Positions 1 to 9,891 of a stretch of 15,453 nucleotides of DNA are shown piece by piece. The stretch spans positions 1-15,453 of the forward strand of contig JNEM01013490.1 in NCBI GenBank assembly GCA_000697335.1, read 5' to 3'. The notes beneath the pieces are model-generated. The model saw only the letters and a program-made list of their open reading frames with translations, did no database searches and was not told where the DNA came from. How positions within the stretch are numbered: position 1 is the stretch's first letter; the number at the start of each line of letters is the position of its first letter. This DNA comes from Conidiobolus incongruus B7586. Its lineage: Eukaryota > Entomophthoromycota > Entomophthoromycetes > Entomophthorales > Conidiobolaceae. The position numbers and the translations under genes are program-made.

Positions 1-3000
1 CTATAATATTATAATTCAAATAAAGTAAAAATATTAGTATTTTAATTTTATATCTATATAAAATACAAGATATTTTTTTTATTATTCATAGCTTTTTATA
101 AATATTTTTGACATGTTATTAATAGCTAAATCAAGGTCATTTTTATTCAAAACTATTGTTTGATATTTTTCAAACTAATTTAATATTTTTATAAAACTTT
201 TCTTATAAAAATATTATTTAATTTTTTTATAATTATAATCATATTGGTTATATTTTGATAAAAATAATTAACAAAATCAATTTTTATTACTTAGTTTATA
301 TGAAAAATCTTTAATAACCTTTTTTCTAAATATAATAGATTTATATATAAAAAGGTATTTTTTATCAATAATTATATAATTAAAAAGATATTTAATATCC
401 AATGGAAATATAAAAATTACTATAAAATTATTTGCCTTAAGAAATTTGAGAAAATTATAAATTATTTTATATTATTTTTGAATTATTATAGTAATTATCT
501 ATTACTTATATATTAGGTATAAGTTAATTCTAATTTAGAATAAGCATAGTTTTAATTCAATCTAATAATTTCTTTTATATTTGAATAATAAACTATTGAC
601 AAGAATTTAGAATTTATTGATTTTAATGATTTGCCCACAAGACCTCTGTATTTAGTTATATCTTGATAAATCCTGTTTATTTTTAACTATTATAGTTTAT
701 TCTAGCTTTTTTTACGCTATAAGTTATTTATTTTATTAGCTAATTTTATCACCTAAGATTAAATTTTAGTATTTATCATTATATTTATCAAACCAATATT
801 AAATTATTCAGATAATGCTTTAATTACAATACAAAGGTTTTTTCAATATATGCTCTTGATAATTTCAAGTATGAGAATAAGAATTATTTTTCTAAATATA
901 GGTAAACTCTCAGTAATATCACTAATAGCTATAGGACAAATAATTTAATGATAAATGATAGTTTTTGATATAATATTATTTCCATAAGTTATTTGGGAAT
1001 TTTAAATTATTTTAAAAGATATTTAATTAAGCTTTAATTATATTGAAATAAATAATATCCTATAGTTATTATGTAATTTAAATAACTTCGTTTTTAATCA
1101 ATAGATATATATCATAATCATCAAATAAATGGTTTTATTTTCACTTTGATATGTATGATTATTTAATATTATAATCTAATTTACACCTATAAAGCCTTAT
1201 TCATTATATTCTCTATTAATGCTTTATTTTTATTTATTAAAACCTTTATTCAATTATATATAATTTCCGATCAAAATATTAAGTCTTAAATGAAATATAT
1301 GTTTTTATCGTTTTGAAAAACTTATATTATAAATACATATTCTAACATTAAATCAATATAAATTTTTATAACTATATTAAACTATTCTCATCATGATTCT
1401 CGATTAAATAAAGTAAATAAGATTAATTTTAAATTTTCAATTTGTTAAATTTATATTTTACCTTACATATTATAATAATGCATTTATTTATGAATAAATA
1501 AGTGCTTTTTTAAAATTATTCAAATATAATTAAAGTATAAATTTAATAATTCCAAAAATATATATCAAATATTTAATGTTATTAGAATAATTAGCTTTTT
1601 TTAAATATAAGTTCAACTTTTATTAAATTTTAATAATAACAAATAGCTTTGAAAATCATATAAATAGATATAAGAAATGATTTTCAATATAACTACTAAA
1701 ACTACCTTATATTATATTTCCTTATAATGATAATTAATTGTCATTTTGGTATATAATATATATTATTATTCTGATAATAAATAAATAAAAAGATTTATCA
1801 GTTTAATAGAATATTCTAAAGTGATAAGTATTTTAGTAAATTATTATTATATTTTAGTATTGATTAATTATCAACTAAAATAGATCTTTCATAATATTAA
1901 AATATATTAAAGAATTAATCATACTATTCTAAATTAAATATTATAAAAGCTATACATATAGATGATAGAAAATATGAATAAACAGAGCTACTAATAATTG
2001 TATACATTAGATATTATTCTCTTAGTAACTATATTATATAAGAAACGGATCAAAATTATTTAAAATAAAGCAATATAATTTTAAGGTATAATTTTCAAAT
2101 AAGGAAATTAATATGTTTTTTAACTATTATAATATCTAGTATGAATAATTTTTTTTAACTTTTATTTATTATTAAAAATCAGATATATATTAAAATAAAT
2201 AGAAAATAGAAATTATTCTCTTGGAATTAGAATATTAATATATTTTCAAACTAAATATAATCTTACTATGCTAACTTTGATATAATGAAATTTTAACTTA
2301 TTAGATTATATAAGTGAGAAATAATTAAGTTTTAATATATCAAAATATATTTATATATATACTATTAACAATAAATTTCAATAAAAGTATTATAATCACT
2401 CTTGATTAGTCTATCAATAATAAGCTAAAAACTATATAATATTAATATAAGATATTATAATACTATATCAGTTATTATAATATTATATAAGTTATATATA
2501 GTAGAATCTAAGTAAAATATCTATTTAAATATTACTATAATCAATAGTTTCAGTATATCAGGTTATATTTTGTAGATTATTAACCTATCAGACGGATAAA
2601 GCGCCTTATATAAACTTAAATTTTCAAAAATAATTTTTATTATATTAAATTATTGTTAATAATTATTATTTAATTAATAGTTAATATATTAAAATCTAGT
2701 GGAAAAATATATTTTTATATTGAATATTACATTTAATTGACAATAATAAATATTGCTAAGATTATTAAGAGTTAATATTATATAATGAATTTTGGAATAA
2801 ATATTAGAAAAACACTTTAGAATAAAATATTTATATTTTGATTTAAAATTTAAATAAATTCAATCATTAGCAAATTAAAAATATAATAATCTTTTGTGAT
2901 TTTATTTTTTGTTAATAATTATCACATTTTATTAACAAAAGTCATATTTAGGTACTTTTAAACCCAATATTTAATTATAATCATTTGAATTTGTTAAATA

Positions 3001-3495
3001 AAATATGAAATATTTATATTTTTTGCCCTAACTAGGCTACAATATTTATACATTAAAATCATTAAATTATCAAAAGAGCAACTGGTTATATATTTGTATT
3101 CTTAATATGATGAAAAGATCTACTTTATTTGTTTCTAAATTAAAATTTCTTTCAAAACATTTGAATATCTATTAGTTCAAGAAAACATTACGTAATATTT
3201 ATACAGAGTGTAATATTTTTACATATAAAAGAGTTTAATATAAGAATTAAACTTCAAAATATCCTTTTTTAATATCCAATGAAATTGAAAACATCCACTC
3301 GTATTTAATTATTAACATAGCGTTATTATATTGATTATACATGAGTAACTAATCAAATCTATCGATATATAATATATTAACCCGATTCTAAATAGTCCAG
3401 TATGAGCTTCATATTATAAATAGTATTTTGCCTTAATAGATCATAATAAGGAAATATCGATTGATGATTTCAATATTATATTAAAACCTTATTTA
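1..3495. other. AT-rich gene-free stretch
   Basis: This block is extremely AT-rich and has no open frame of note on either strand. It shows no tRNA-like cloverleaf, no recognisable protein motif and no long repeat that I can see. Low GC, abundant TA steps and frequent stops in all frames fit old repeat DNA degraded by C-to-T change. Part of its right end may belong to the downstream (LTR-side) portion of the Copia fossil that starts near 3500, but I could not define an LTR by eye. Confidence 0.6.
2906..2941. repeat. Small inverted repeat (hairpin)
   Basis: Positions 2906-2917 (tttttgttaata) pair with 2930-2941 (tattaacaaaag) at 11 of 12 positions, leaving a 12-base loop. In DNA this AT-rich such hairpins arise by chance, so no function is claimed. 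It could instead be a degraded transposon end. Confidence 0.35.
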
Positions 3496-3499
3496 TATA

Positions 3500-4350
3500 T
3501 ATTTCTCTTTAGAAATATAAATATTTAATAAATTGAGATATTGCGGATATTGGTTTATCATAATACCGAAATAACTCAAAAATAACTTTATATCAAGGAC
3601 AATTAAGTTATCTATTGTAGTTATTTGTATAAAGCCATCTCCTATTAAAACACATACAAAACATTATACAAAGATATTGACTCTTTTTTCTGCCTTTAAA
3701 TAAATATAAAATAAAGCAATGTATTCAGATTCACATAAATTGAAAAGTTACTAACCCAAATCCAATTGGATCATATATTAATAAAACATATTTATAGGAG
3801 TTTTTTAATCATCATAATACCAATAGCGACTAAATAATAGATGAAAATTTGGGTAATAAATGCAGGCTTAAATATACACCATCCAAGACTACAGACTAAC
3901 AGATTGTCAGGACTTTGATATATGATTGAACTTACGAGTGTGTCGAAAGCTCCCCCTAGATCGATTACTACCGCAGGTGGACTAATATTCATATTGATAA
4001 ATCTTCCCTATCTGATTTTTCTTATCAATATTGCTTCAATTATCAGTTTCAATTCCATAGCGATTATTGACATGATAAAAAATGAGTTAATATCTTTGTA
4101 AATACCTTGACTTCTGTTGATTTCTAATAGATTGTAGAAATTCCATTGAATAAAATATTGGGATTATTCAGGTATTATAAAGTATACATTGGATGATTTT
4201 ATAGTCCTATAAATTTGAGAATAAGCTCAACACAAGCCTTTATAATCATTTCAATCTAATTGGTTATAAATTTTGCATCATTTTATATTGTTATTATAAT
4301 TTGATTTGAAATAATAAATAATTAAAATGTGCGGTAAGAAACCTTCATTT
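3500..4350 (-). mobile_element. Ty1/Copia retrotransposon pol fossil (RT end to RNase H)
   Basis: Read on the minus strand, this stretch carries remains of the C-terminal half of a Copia-type polyprotein, from the later part of the reverse transcriptase to RNase H. The clearest mark is CESEYIAL near 3720-3745, the RNase H signature normally seen as S-S/T-x-E-A/S-E-Y-x-A-L. Traces of the blocks on either side lie at the expected distances. The copy is broken, with many breaks spread over several frames, and no LTRs were found. It looks old. The patch at about 3840-3980 is much less AT-rich (about 39% GC) than its surroundings. The outer limits are uncertain because recognisable coding signal simply fades out. 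Confidence 0.65.
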
Positions 4351-5711
4351 AATTTCTAAATTTGTGTTTTAATAGAATGAATATTCACATATATTTCTTA
4401 TTTCAAATAACAATTATTATGAATATTTTAAACTCTTATAACATTGTTTGGAACTAAAGATTTTTATTAAAGTTAATTTTTTTGATTTTATCATTATCAT
4501 ATATAGTTGATACTTGTTAAGTTATTATATTTTTATCAAAAACTAAAATTTGTTTCAATAATAAATAATATATATTTTCAAATAGAATATTATGGATTTT
4601 TTTTAAAAATGATATATTTCATTATATCAAATTGAACAAATTATTATTTGGATTGCTATATATAAAATCACACATATTCAGGAAATATCAAGGCTATAAG
4701 GGTTATTTGAATAAATTGATATATAAAATAATAGATTAATAGGGAGTAATCAAATAGTGAATATTAAGATTATTCCTAATATTATCAAATTTGAAATTAT
4801 GATGGAAAATTAAATAATAGATATTATAGAATATATATATCTGTAGAAAAAATCAGATAGCTCTATTTATTATAGTGATAGCAAAAATTCTATATAAATA
4901 ATGGGTCTAATTGAAATTTATTTTCAAATACTCCAATACTTAAACCGTTTAAGATATCAAATGTTTTTTTGATATATAAAAATGAAGATTAGGTCTAAAT
5001 ATTTAATTTTACTAATAGATATTGCAGTAATGTTTTATGTTTTTTCAATTAATTTTGATACAATATTTTTGTCTAATATCTGGAATAGTAAATTTATAAA
5101 TATATTAATTTCATATAATTTAAAAATATGGTTATAAAGTATAATCTGATAAAATATAAAAATAACTTATTATTAAAAAATTTATTATATTTAATAAACT
5201 AATTTAAAATATATGGCTTAATATTATATAAAGTGAATTAATTTTATAACTTGTATTATATTAATTTGAAAAAATCGTCAATTATAGAATAGCAATCTAA
5301 ATTATTTATATCATTTTACACATTTTTATATTTTTTTAAGTTTATCGGATGAAAGTTGATATATTTTATAAAGATCAATAATCATAAATTGATTGATGAA
5401 TTTATATCTATATATTGATAAAACTATATATCTAATAAACATTATATGATATAACTTATAAATAGCTATTTTAACTTAAGATGGAATATTAGATCATTGT
5501 ATTATGAATAGATATATATATTTATTTACTATCAAAGTAATTTTCTAAGTTATTTAAATTTTTAAAATAAAATTACTATTATCTAATAGGTATTTTTAAT
5601 TATTTAAAATTAAGCAAATTACTTGATAATATATAAAATATTTATTTGATTCAATTGTCTAAATTAAAAAGATTTATTTGAAATATTATTATATATCAGA
5701 ATTATATAATA
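4351..5711. other. AT-rich gene-free stretch
   Basis: There is no gene, RNA gene or strong repeat here that I can recognise. Composition matches the first 3.4 kb. The left part could hold further degraded upstream portions of the minus-strand Copia fossil, but no motif is clear enough to extend it. Confidence 0.5.
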
Positions 5712-5713
5712 TA

Positions 5714-5750
5714 CACTAGCCCACAAAAATAAGTTATAAAATTATAATTA
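5714..5750 (+). repeat. Outer terminal repeat of left arm
   Basis: The end begins CACTAGCCCACAAAAA and continues with taagttataaaattata (5730-5746), which looks like a transposase-binding repeat. It is mirrored by 8591-8622 at the other end. A related sequence recurs inside the arm at 5904-5921, the IR/DR arrangement known from some Tc1-family elements such as Sleeping Beauty. Base-by-base limits are approximate. Confidence 0.65.
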
Positions 5751-5903
5751 TATATATTATTATCAATAACTCTGTTAATTCTTAATCAAATTAATTTAAA
5801 TTAAAACATATAATAAACTTATATTATTTATTTATAATTAAATATATTTAATCTAATTATATTAACTTTTAGTTGATATATTAAAGTTTAAATTTTACTT
5901 AAG

Positions 5904-5921
5904 GTGAGTTATAAATTTATA
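5904..5921 (+). repeat. Inner direct repeat of left arm's outer end
   Basis: The sequence gtgagttataaatttata shares the core agttataaa.ttata with the outer repeat at 5730-5746, in the same orientation and about 175 bases inward. It also matches, inverted, 7081-7099 at the other end of the same arm. It therefore behaves as the inner half of an IR/DR terminal repeat. Confidence 0.6.
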
Positions 5922-5947
5922 TATTTTGGTTATAGAAAGAAAATTAA

Positions 5948-6958
5948 AACTTAGTATATCTACCTTTTGCTTTCTTAACTTCCTTAAGCTTATAGGGTAT
6001 AAAGTCAACTAACTTCTTATATTAAAAAAGATTAATTTTTTTTTAAGCTTCTTAAATATATTTTTAAAGCTTATTTAAATTTTTTGCTGGTGGGAAAGCT
6101 TTAACTATTTTTTAACTAATCCTAAAGGTGTTCAATTAGATTAAAGTTAAAAGATTGAAAAAGCTACTTTATAACTATTTTTTTATTATTTTTAAACTAT
6201 TTAGTAGTAGAAATAATAATATAATAAAAGGTATTATCTTATTGGAAAATAATATCTGATTTATTTAATCTATACTATTCAATAGTTTTTTTTAATTTAT
6301 TATTTAGAATATTTTAATATATCTCAATATTAATTCCCCTATCAACTTTATAAAAATACCTTATATTAAAAAATAACATACATTTTTAAATTATAATTTA
6401 CCTACCATTATATTTTTAAGTTGAAATAATATAATAGTTACAAAGTAGTTTTTTGTTTTTTCTAAAATATCTAACTTTTCTATTAAATTTACTAAGGCAT
6501 ATTTTTGTTTTATTAAACTATATAACCTTACTTTAATTAGTTTTAGTTTAACTTTAGTGATAACATTAAAACTCTTACTTAATTTTACAATAGAACTTTT
6601 TTAATTAGGAGTGTTTTTTCTTAAAATATAAACAGTATCTATTATAATATAAAATATATATAATAGTATTAGTACTAACTAATATTCTTATATAGTCTTG
6701 TAATTCTTTCTATATTTTTACAATAGTATTATATTTACCTATATTAACTAACCTATAAATATACTTTTTATCATGTTTATTTATAATCTTAATATATTTA
6801 AGTTTAGGTTTAGATATATCCTTACTATAATTTTTAATAGCTTTAATTATAATAAACTAACTAACACTAGTAATTCTAGTAATTTTATAAGTTAACTTAC
6901 TTTTATTATAGAGTTGATTAATTTATAAGTAAATTTTTTTAGAGAGGGATTTAGGTAT
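5948..6958 (-). pseudogene. Tc1-type DD34E transposase, broken (left arm)
   Basis: Tc1/mariner transposases cut and paste the element at TA sites. The minus-strand reading starts with the N-terminal helix-turn-helix (homologous to residues 1-60 of the family) and runs toward the outer end. It spans about 1.0 kb, close to the usual 330-345 codons. The catalytic block is readable in a single frame. The first Asp position is now AAT (Asn) at 6512-6514. The second Asp, in a Q-x-D-N motif, is kept at 6236-6238, 91 codons later. The third residue is Glu, kept as GAA at 6131-6133 in an L-I-E-H-L motif, exactly 34 residues further. This spacing identifies Tc1 rather than mariner. Many stops lie at old Trp and Gln codons, and the start codon reads ATA. 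The copy is dead. Confidence 0.85.
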
Positions 6959-7080
6959 TTTAATACTAATATTATTTATAATAATTTATAATAATAATAT
7001 TAGTATATATATATATAATTTAATAAAAGAAAAAAAGATTTAAGTAATTTTTGTTTTATATACTTTTTTAACTCTTAAAC

Positions 7081-7099
7081 TTATAAATTTATAACTCAC
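7081..7099 (-). repeat. Inner direct repeat, 5' end of left copy
   Basis: Read on the minus strand this is gtgagttataaatttataa, inverted relative to 5904-5921. It marks the transposase-5' terminal region of the left copy. Only about 70 bases separate it from the palindrome centre, and no matching outer repeat (CACTAG...) lies between. The outer end of this terminus is therefore missing. Confidence 0.6.
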
Positions 7100-7241
7100 C
7101 CTATTTAAAATTTAAGATTTAATAAATTAACCAATAATATATTAAATATAATTAAATATAACCTGTTATAATTAGATAATATACTTTAATTATATTTAAT
7201 ATATTATTAGTTAATATATTAAATCTTAAATTTTAAATAAA

Positions 7242-7260
7242 GTAAGTTATAAATTTATAA
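7242..7260 (+). repeat. Inner direct repeat, 5' end of right copy
   Basis: The sequence gtaagttataaatttataa mirrors 7081-7099 across the centre and is inverted relative to the one near 8418-8433. As in the left arm, the outer repeat that should precede it is absent. Confidence 0.6.
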
Positions 7261-7381
7261 GTTTAAAAGTTAAAAGGATATATAAAATAAAAATTATTTA
7301 AATCTTTTTTAATAAATTATATATATATATATATTAATATTATTATTATAAATTATTAATTTAAATAATATTAATATTAAA

Positions 7382-8392
7382 ATACCTAAATCCCTCTCTA
7401 AAAAAATTCACTTATGTATTAATCAACTCTATAATAAAGGTAAATTAACTTATAAGATTGTTAGAATTACTAGTGTTAGTTAATCTACTATAGTTAAAGC
7501 TGTTAAAAATTATAGTAAAGATATATCTAAACCTAAACTTAAATATATTAGGATTATAAATAAATATGATAAAAAATATATTTATAGGTTAATTAATATA
7601 GGTAAATATAATATTATTGTAGAAATATAGAAAAAATTACAAAACTTTACAAGAATATTAGTTAATATTAATATTATTCTATATGTTTTATATTATAATA
7701 GATACCACTTGTATTTTAAGAAAAAACACCCCTAACTAAAAAAATCTTATTGTAAAGTAAAAGTTTAAATGTTATTATTATAGTTGAATTAAAATTAATT
7801 AGAGTAAAGTTATTTAATTTGATAAAACAAAAATATACCTTAGTAAATTTGATAAAAAAGTTAGATATTTTAGAAAAGACAAAAAACTACTTTGTAACTA
7901 TCATATTATTTTAACCCAAAAATATAATAATTGGTTAATTATAGTTTAAATATATATGTTATCTTTTAGTATAAGGTATCTTTGTAAAGTTAATAGGGGA
8001 ATTAATACTAAAATGTATTAAAATATTTTAAATAATAAATTAAAAAAACTATTAAATAATATAAATTAAATAAATTAGATATTATTTTCTAATAAGATAA
8101 TACCTTTTGTTATATTATTATTTCTACTACCAAATGGTTTAAAAATAATAAAATAATAGTTATAAAGTAGTTTCTTTAATCTTTTAACCTTAATCTAATT
8201 AAATATCTTTAGGATCAGTTAAAAAAAGTAATTAAAGCTTTCATACTAGCAAAAAATTTAAATAAGCTTTAAAAATATATTTAAGAAGCTTAGAACAAAA
8301 TTAATCCTACTTAATATAAAATATTAGTTGATTCTATACCTTATAAACTTAAAGAAGTTAAAAAAACAAAAGATAGATATATTAAATTTTAA
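7382..8392 (+). pseudogene. Tc1-type DD34E transposase, broken (right arm)
   Basis: This is the mirror copy of the left-arm transposase and is likewise about 1.0 kb. It begins with ATA where the start ATG is expected, followed by P-K-S-L-S. A helix-turn-helix region follows (…GKLTYKI…TSVS-stop-STIVKAVKNY…), and then the catalytic core. The first Asp is kept (GAT at 7821-7823), with the next Glu changed to Lys. The second Asp is kept at 8096-8098 after two stops at former Gln codons. The third residue, 34 residues later in L-I-K-Y-L, reads AAA (Lys) instead of Glu. At least one small indel separates the first Asp from the rest. It lacks a complete triad and could not act; neither arm alone has all three catalytic residues. 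Confidence 0.85.
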
Positions 8393-8417
8393 TTTTCTTT
8401 CTATAACCAAAACACAG

Positions 8418-8433
8418 AAATTTATAACTTATC
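8418..8433 (-). repeat. Inner direct repeat of right arm's outer end
   Basis: Read on the minus strand it is gataagttataaattt, the mirror of 5904-5921. With 8591-8622 it makes the paired direct repeats of the right terminus. Confidence 0.55.
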
Positions 8434-8590
8434 TTAGGTAAAATTTAAACTTTAATATATCAACTAAAAGTTAATATAATTAGATTAAATATATTTAATT
8501 ATAAATAAATAATATAAGTTTATTATATATTTTAATTTAAATTAATTTGATTAAGAATTAACAGAGTTATTGATAATAATATATATAATT

Positions 8591-8622
8591 ATAATTTTAT
8601 AACTTATTTTTACAAGCTAGTG
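8591..8622 (-). repeat. Outer terminal repeat of right arm
   Basis: This is the mirror of 5714-5750. It ends in CTAGTG and is followed by TA at 8623-8624. It is the same transposon end as at the left border, so the palindrome is bounded by two copies of one end rather than by the two different ends of an element. Confidence 0.65.
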
Positions 8623-8624
8623 TA

Positions 8625-9853
8625 TATATAATAATTTTTTTAATTAAAAAATTAACTTTTTATAATTGGTTGTTTAATTTAACTATATTTAAACTCAATA
8701 ATAATTATCAAAAGTTTTTTATTTTAGTATTTGTAAAACTTAACTATAAATCCTTTAAAATTATTTAAAATTTACAAGTAACTTTTAATAATAAAGTATT
8801 AAGTAAATTAACAATTTATTGCTAGGTAAATTATTTTAAAACTAAGTGAGAAATTATCTAAGACTTGTTAAAATCTAAAAAACCAACTTTAACTATTACT
8901 CTTTTAACTGTTAATAGAGTGAAAAAATATATTGAAAAACACCTTTTTCTTTTAGTTAAAAAATTATCTAAGTACTTTAATATTAGTTTTATAAGTATTT
9001 TATATATATTAAAGTGTAAACTTAAATTAATAAATAAAAATATAAAATAGGTATTTTATAATTTAACTAAAGCTTAAAAAAAAGCTAAAGTAGATATTAT
9101 TAAACAAAACTTGGTAAAATATTTTTAGAAGCTTAAACTTTTAAATTGAATAATTACAATTAATGAATTTTAAATCTTTTATATACTCCTTTATTAAAAC
9201 ACAAATCAAGATGCTAGATTAAGTTAAATTAACCCCTTTTACAAATCCCTTTAAATAAATATTTTGTTAATAAGTAAATGTTAATTATTATAATAGATTA
9301 TAATAGTATATACTATTTTTATTTATTTCTTGAAGGAAATTCAATTAATAGTAAGTTATATATTACTTTTTTAAATAAAAGTATTTCTAATTAGTGTTTA
9401 TAATATAATTTAAAAATATTTAATATTTTATATGATAATTATAAAATATATAAATCTAAAGCTATAAAAAACTTCCTAATTAAAAATAACTAAAAAAAAC
9501 TACTATATCTAGTACACTCTTTAGATTATAACCTATGTGATTATAATTGCTTTAAGTAAATACAAAACTAGCTTACAAAAAAGAAAATTTTTATAAAAAA
9601 ATTTAATTAGTTTATAAAATATCAAATTTTAGTTTTTAAAAAAAAGAATTATTTTTTAGATATTAAATCTTTACTAAAAATATAGCAGAAAGTTATTAAT
9701 AATAAAACAAACTATTAAATCTATATTATATATTTATTTTAATATATTATATATTAAAATATTTATTTATTTTAAATTACAAAAAATTCCCATTATTAAA
9801 AATATAGAGTAATACCATAAAATTAAAAAAATAAGAAATTTTTTAATATCTGA
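8625..9853 (+). mobile_element. Mariner-type element, degraded copy 1
   Basis: This unit of about 1.23 kb matches a second unit at about 9892-11100 in the same orientation, at about four-fifths identity by eye. It starts right at the TA that borders the Tc1 palindrome, with (ta)n then taataatttttttaatta. It ends near 9850 at ...aatatctga, which aligns with ...aataactgg at the end of copy 2. Weak terminal inverted similarity is visible (ctagt.tat..taataatt against its complement), so the ends are estimates. Size and coding content fit the roughly 1.3 kb mariner family. Confidence 0.75.
8700..9718 (+). pseudogene. Mariner-type DD34D transposase, broken (copy 1)
   Basis: The longest open part (8865-9050) covers the second helix-turn-helix of a mariner transposase, with V-K-K-Y-I-E-K-H and L-S-K-Y-F-N-I-S. 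It is followed by traces of the N-L-T-x-A-x-K-K-A linker. The first catalytic motif, normally T-I-D-E-S-W, reads T-I-N-E-F-stop at about 9156-9173, so Asp is now Asn. The second Asp (9434-9436, in Y-D-N) and third Asp (9539-9541, in L-C-D-Y-N-C-F) are both kept and are separated by exactly 34 residues, the mariner DD34D spacing. The frame ends after V-I-N-N-K at 9718, matching the family's usual C-terminus. There are many stops at old Trp, Gln and Arg codons and at least one frame change between the first and second motifs. The start is not identifiable; 8700 is an estimate. Confidence 0.8.
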
Positions 9854-9891
9854 TTTTTAAACCTATTATTAATTTTAAATAAATAAATATA
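9854..9891. other. Short spacer between the two mariner copies
   Basis: About 38 AT-rich bases separate the estimated end of copy 1 from the estimated start of copy 2. No target-site duplication can be assigned with confidence because TA is everywhere. Confidence 0.4.

Larger units (their letters stand above)
5714..8622. mobile_element. Palindromic inverted dimer of a Tc1-type transposon
   Basis: The left half (5714 to about 7160) is the reverse complement of the right half (about 7181 to 8622). The axis is near 7170-7171, with only about 20 unpaired bases at the centre. The arms are roughly 1.45 kb and look around nine-tenths identical by eye; the differences are mostly transitions plus a few small indels. 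Each arm carries one broken Tc1-type transposase. The two transposase 5' ends face the centre and the 3' ends face outward. The outer boundaries are CACTAG at 5714 and CTAGTG ending at 8622, and a TA dinucleotide lies immediately outside each (5712-5713 and 8623-8624). Tc1/mariner elements duplicate a TA target, so the whole palindrome has the borders of one transposed unit. An inverted duplication in place, or an assembly artefact, are alternatives. Confidence 0.85.

Noticed and set aside
3792-3992. A 66-codon minus-strand open frame resembling a small membrane protein
   Set aside because: Its position and residue pattern fit the region between the reverse transcriptase and RNase H of a Copia fossil that continues on both sides, so it is not a separate gene.
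4170-4215. Plus-strand stretch resembling the YIDD-type motif of a reverse transcriptase
   Set aside because: The Copia fossil reads on the opposite strand here, the motif is imperfect, and no neighbouring blocks support a plus-strand element.
1-5711. Mitochondrial DNA or a centromere as explanation for the AT richness
   Set aside because: No mitochondrial gene or tRNA is visible and the window also has spliceosomal introns. A centromere cannot be judged from sequence alone, and RIP-degraded repeats explain the composition.
8865-9050. A 61-codon open frame on the plus strand
   Set aside because: It is the best preserved part of the mariner-type transposase in copy 1, not an independent small gene.
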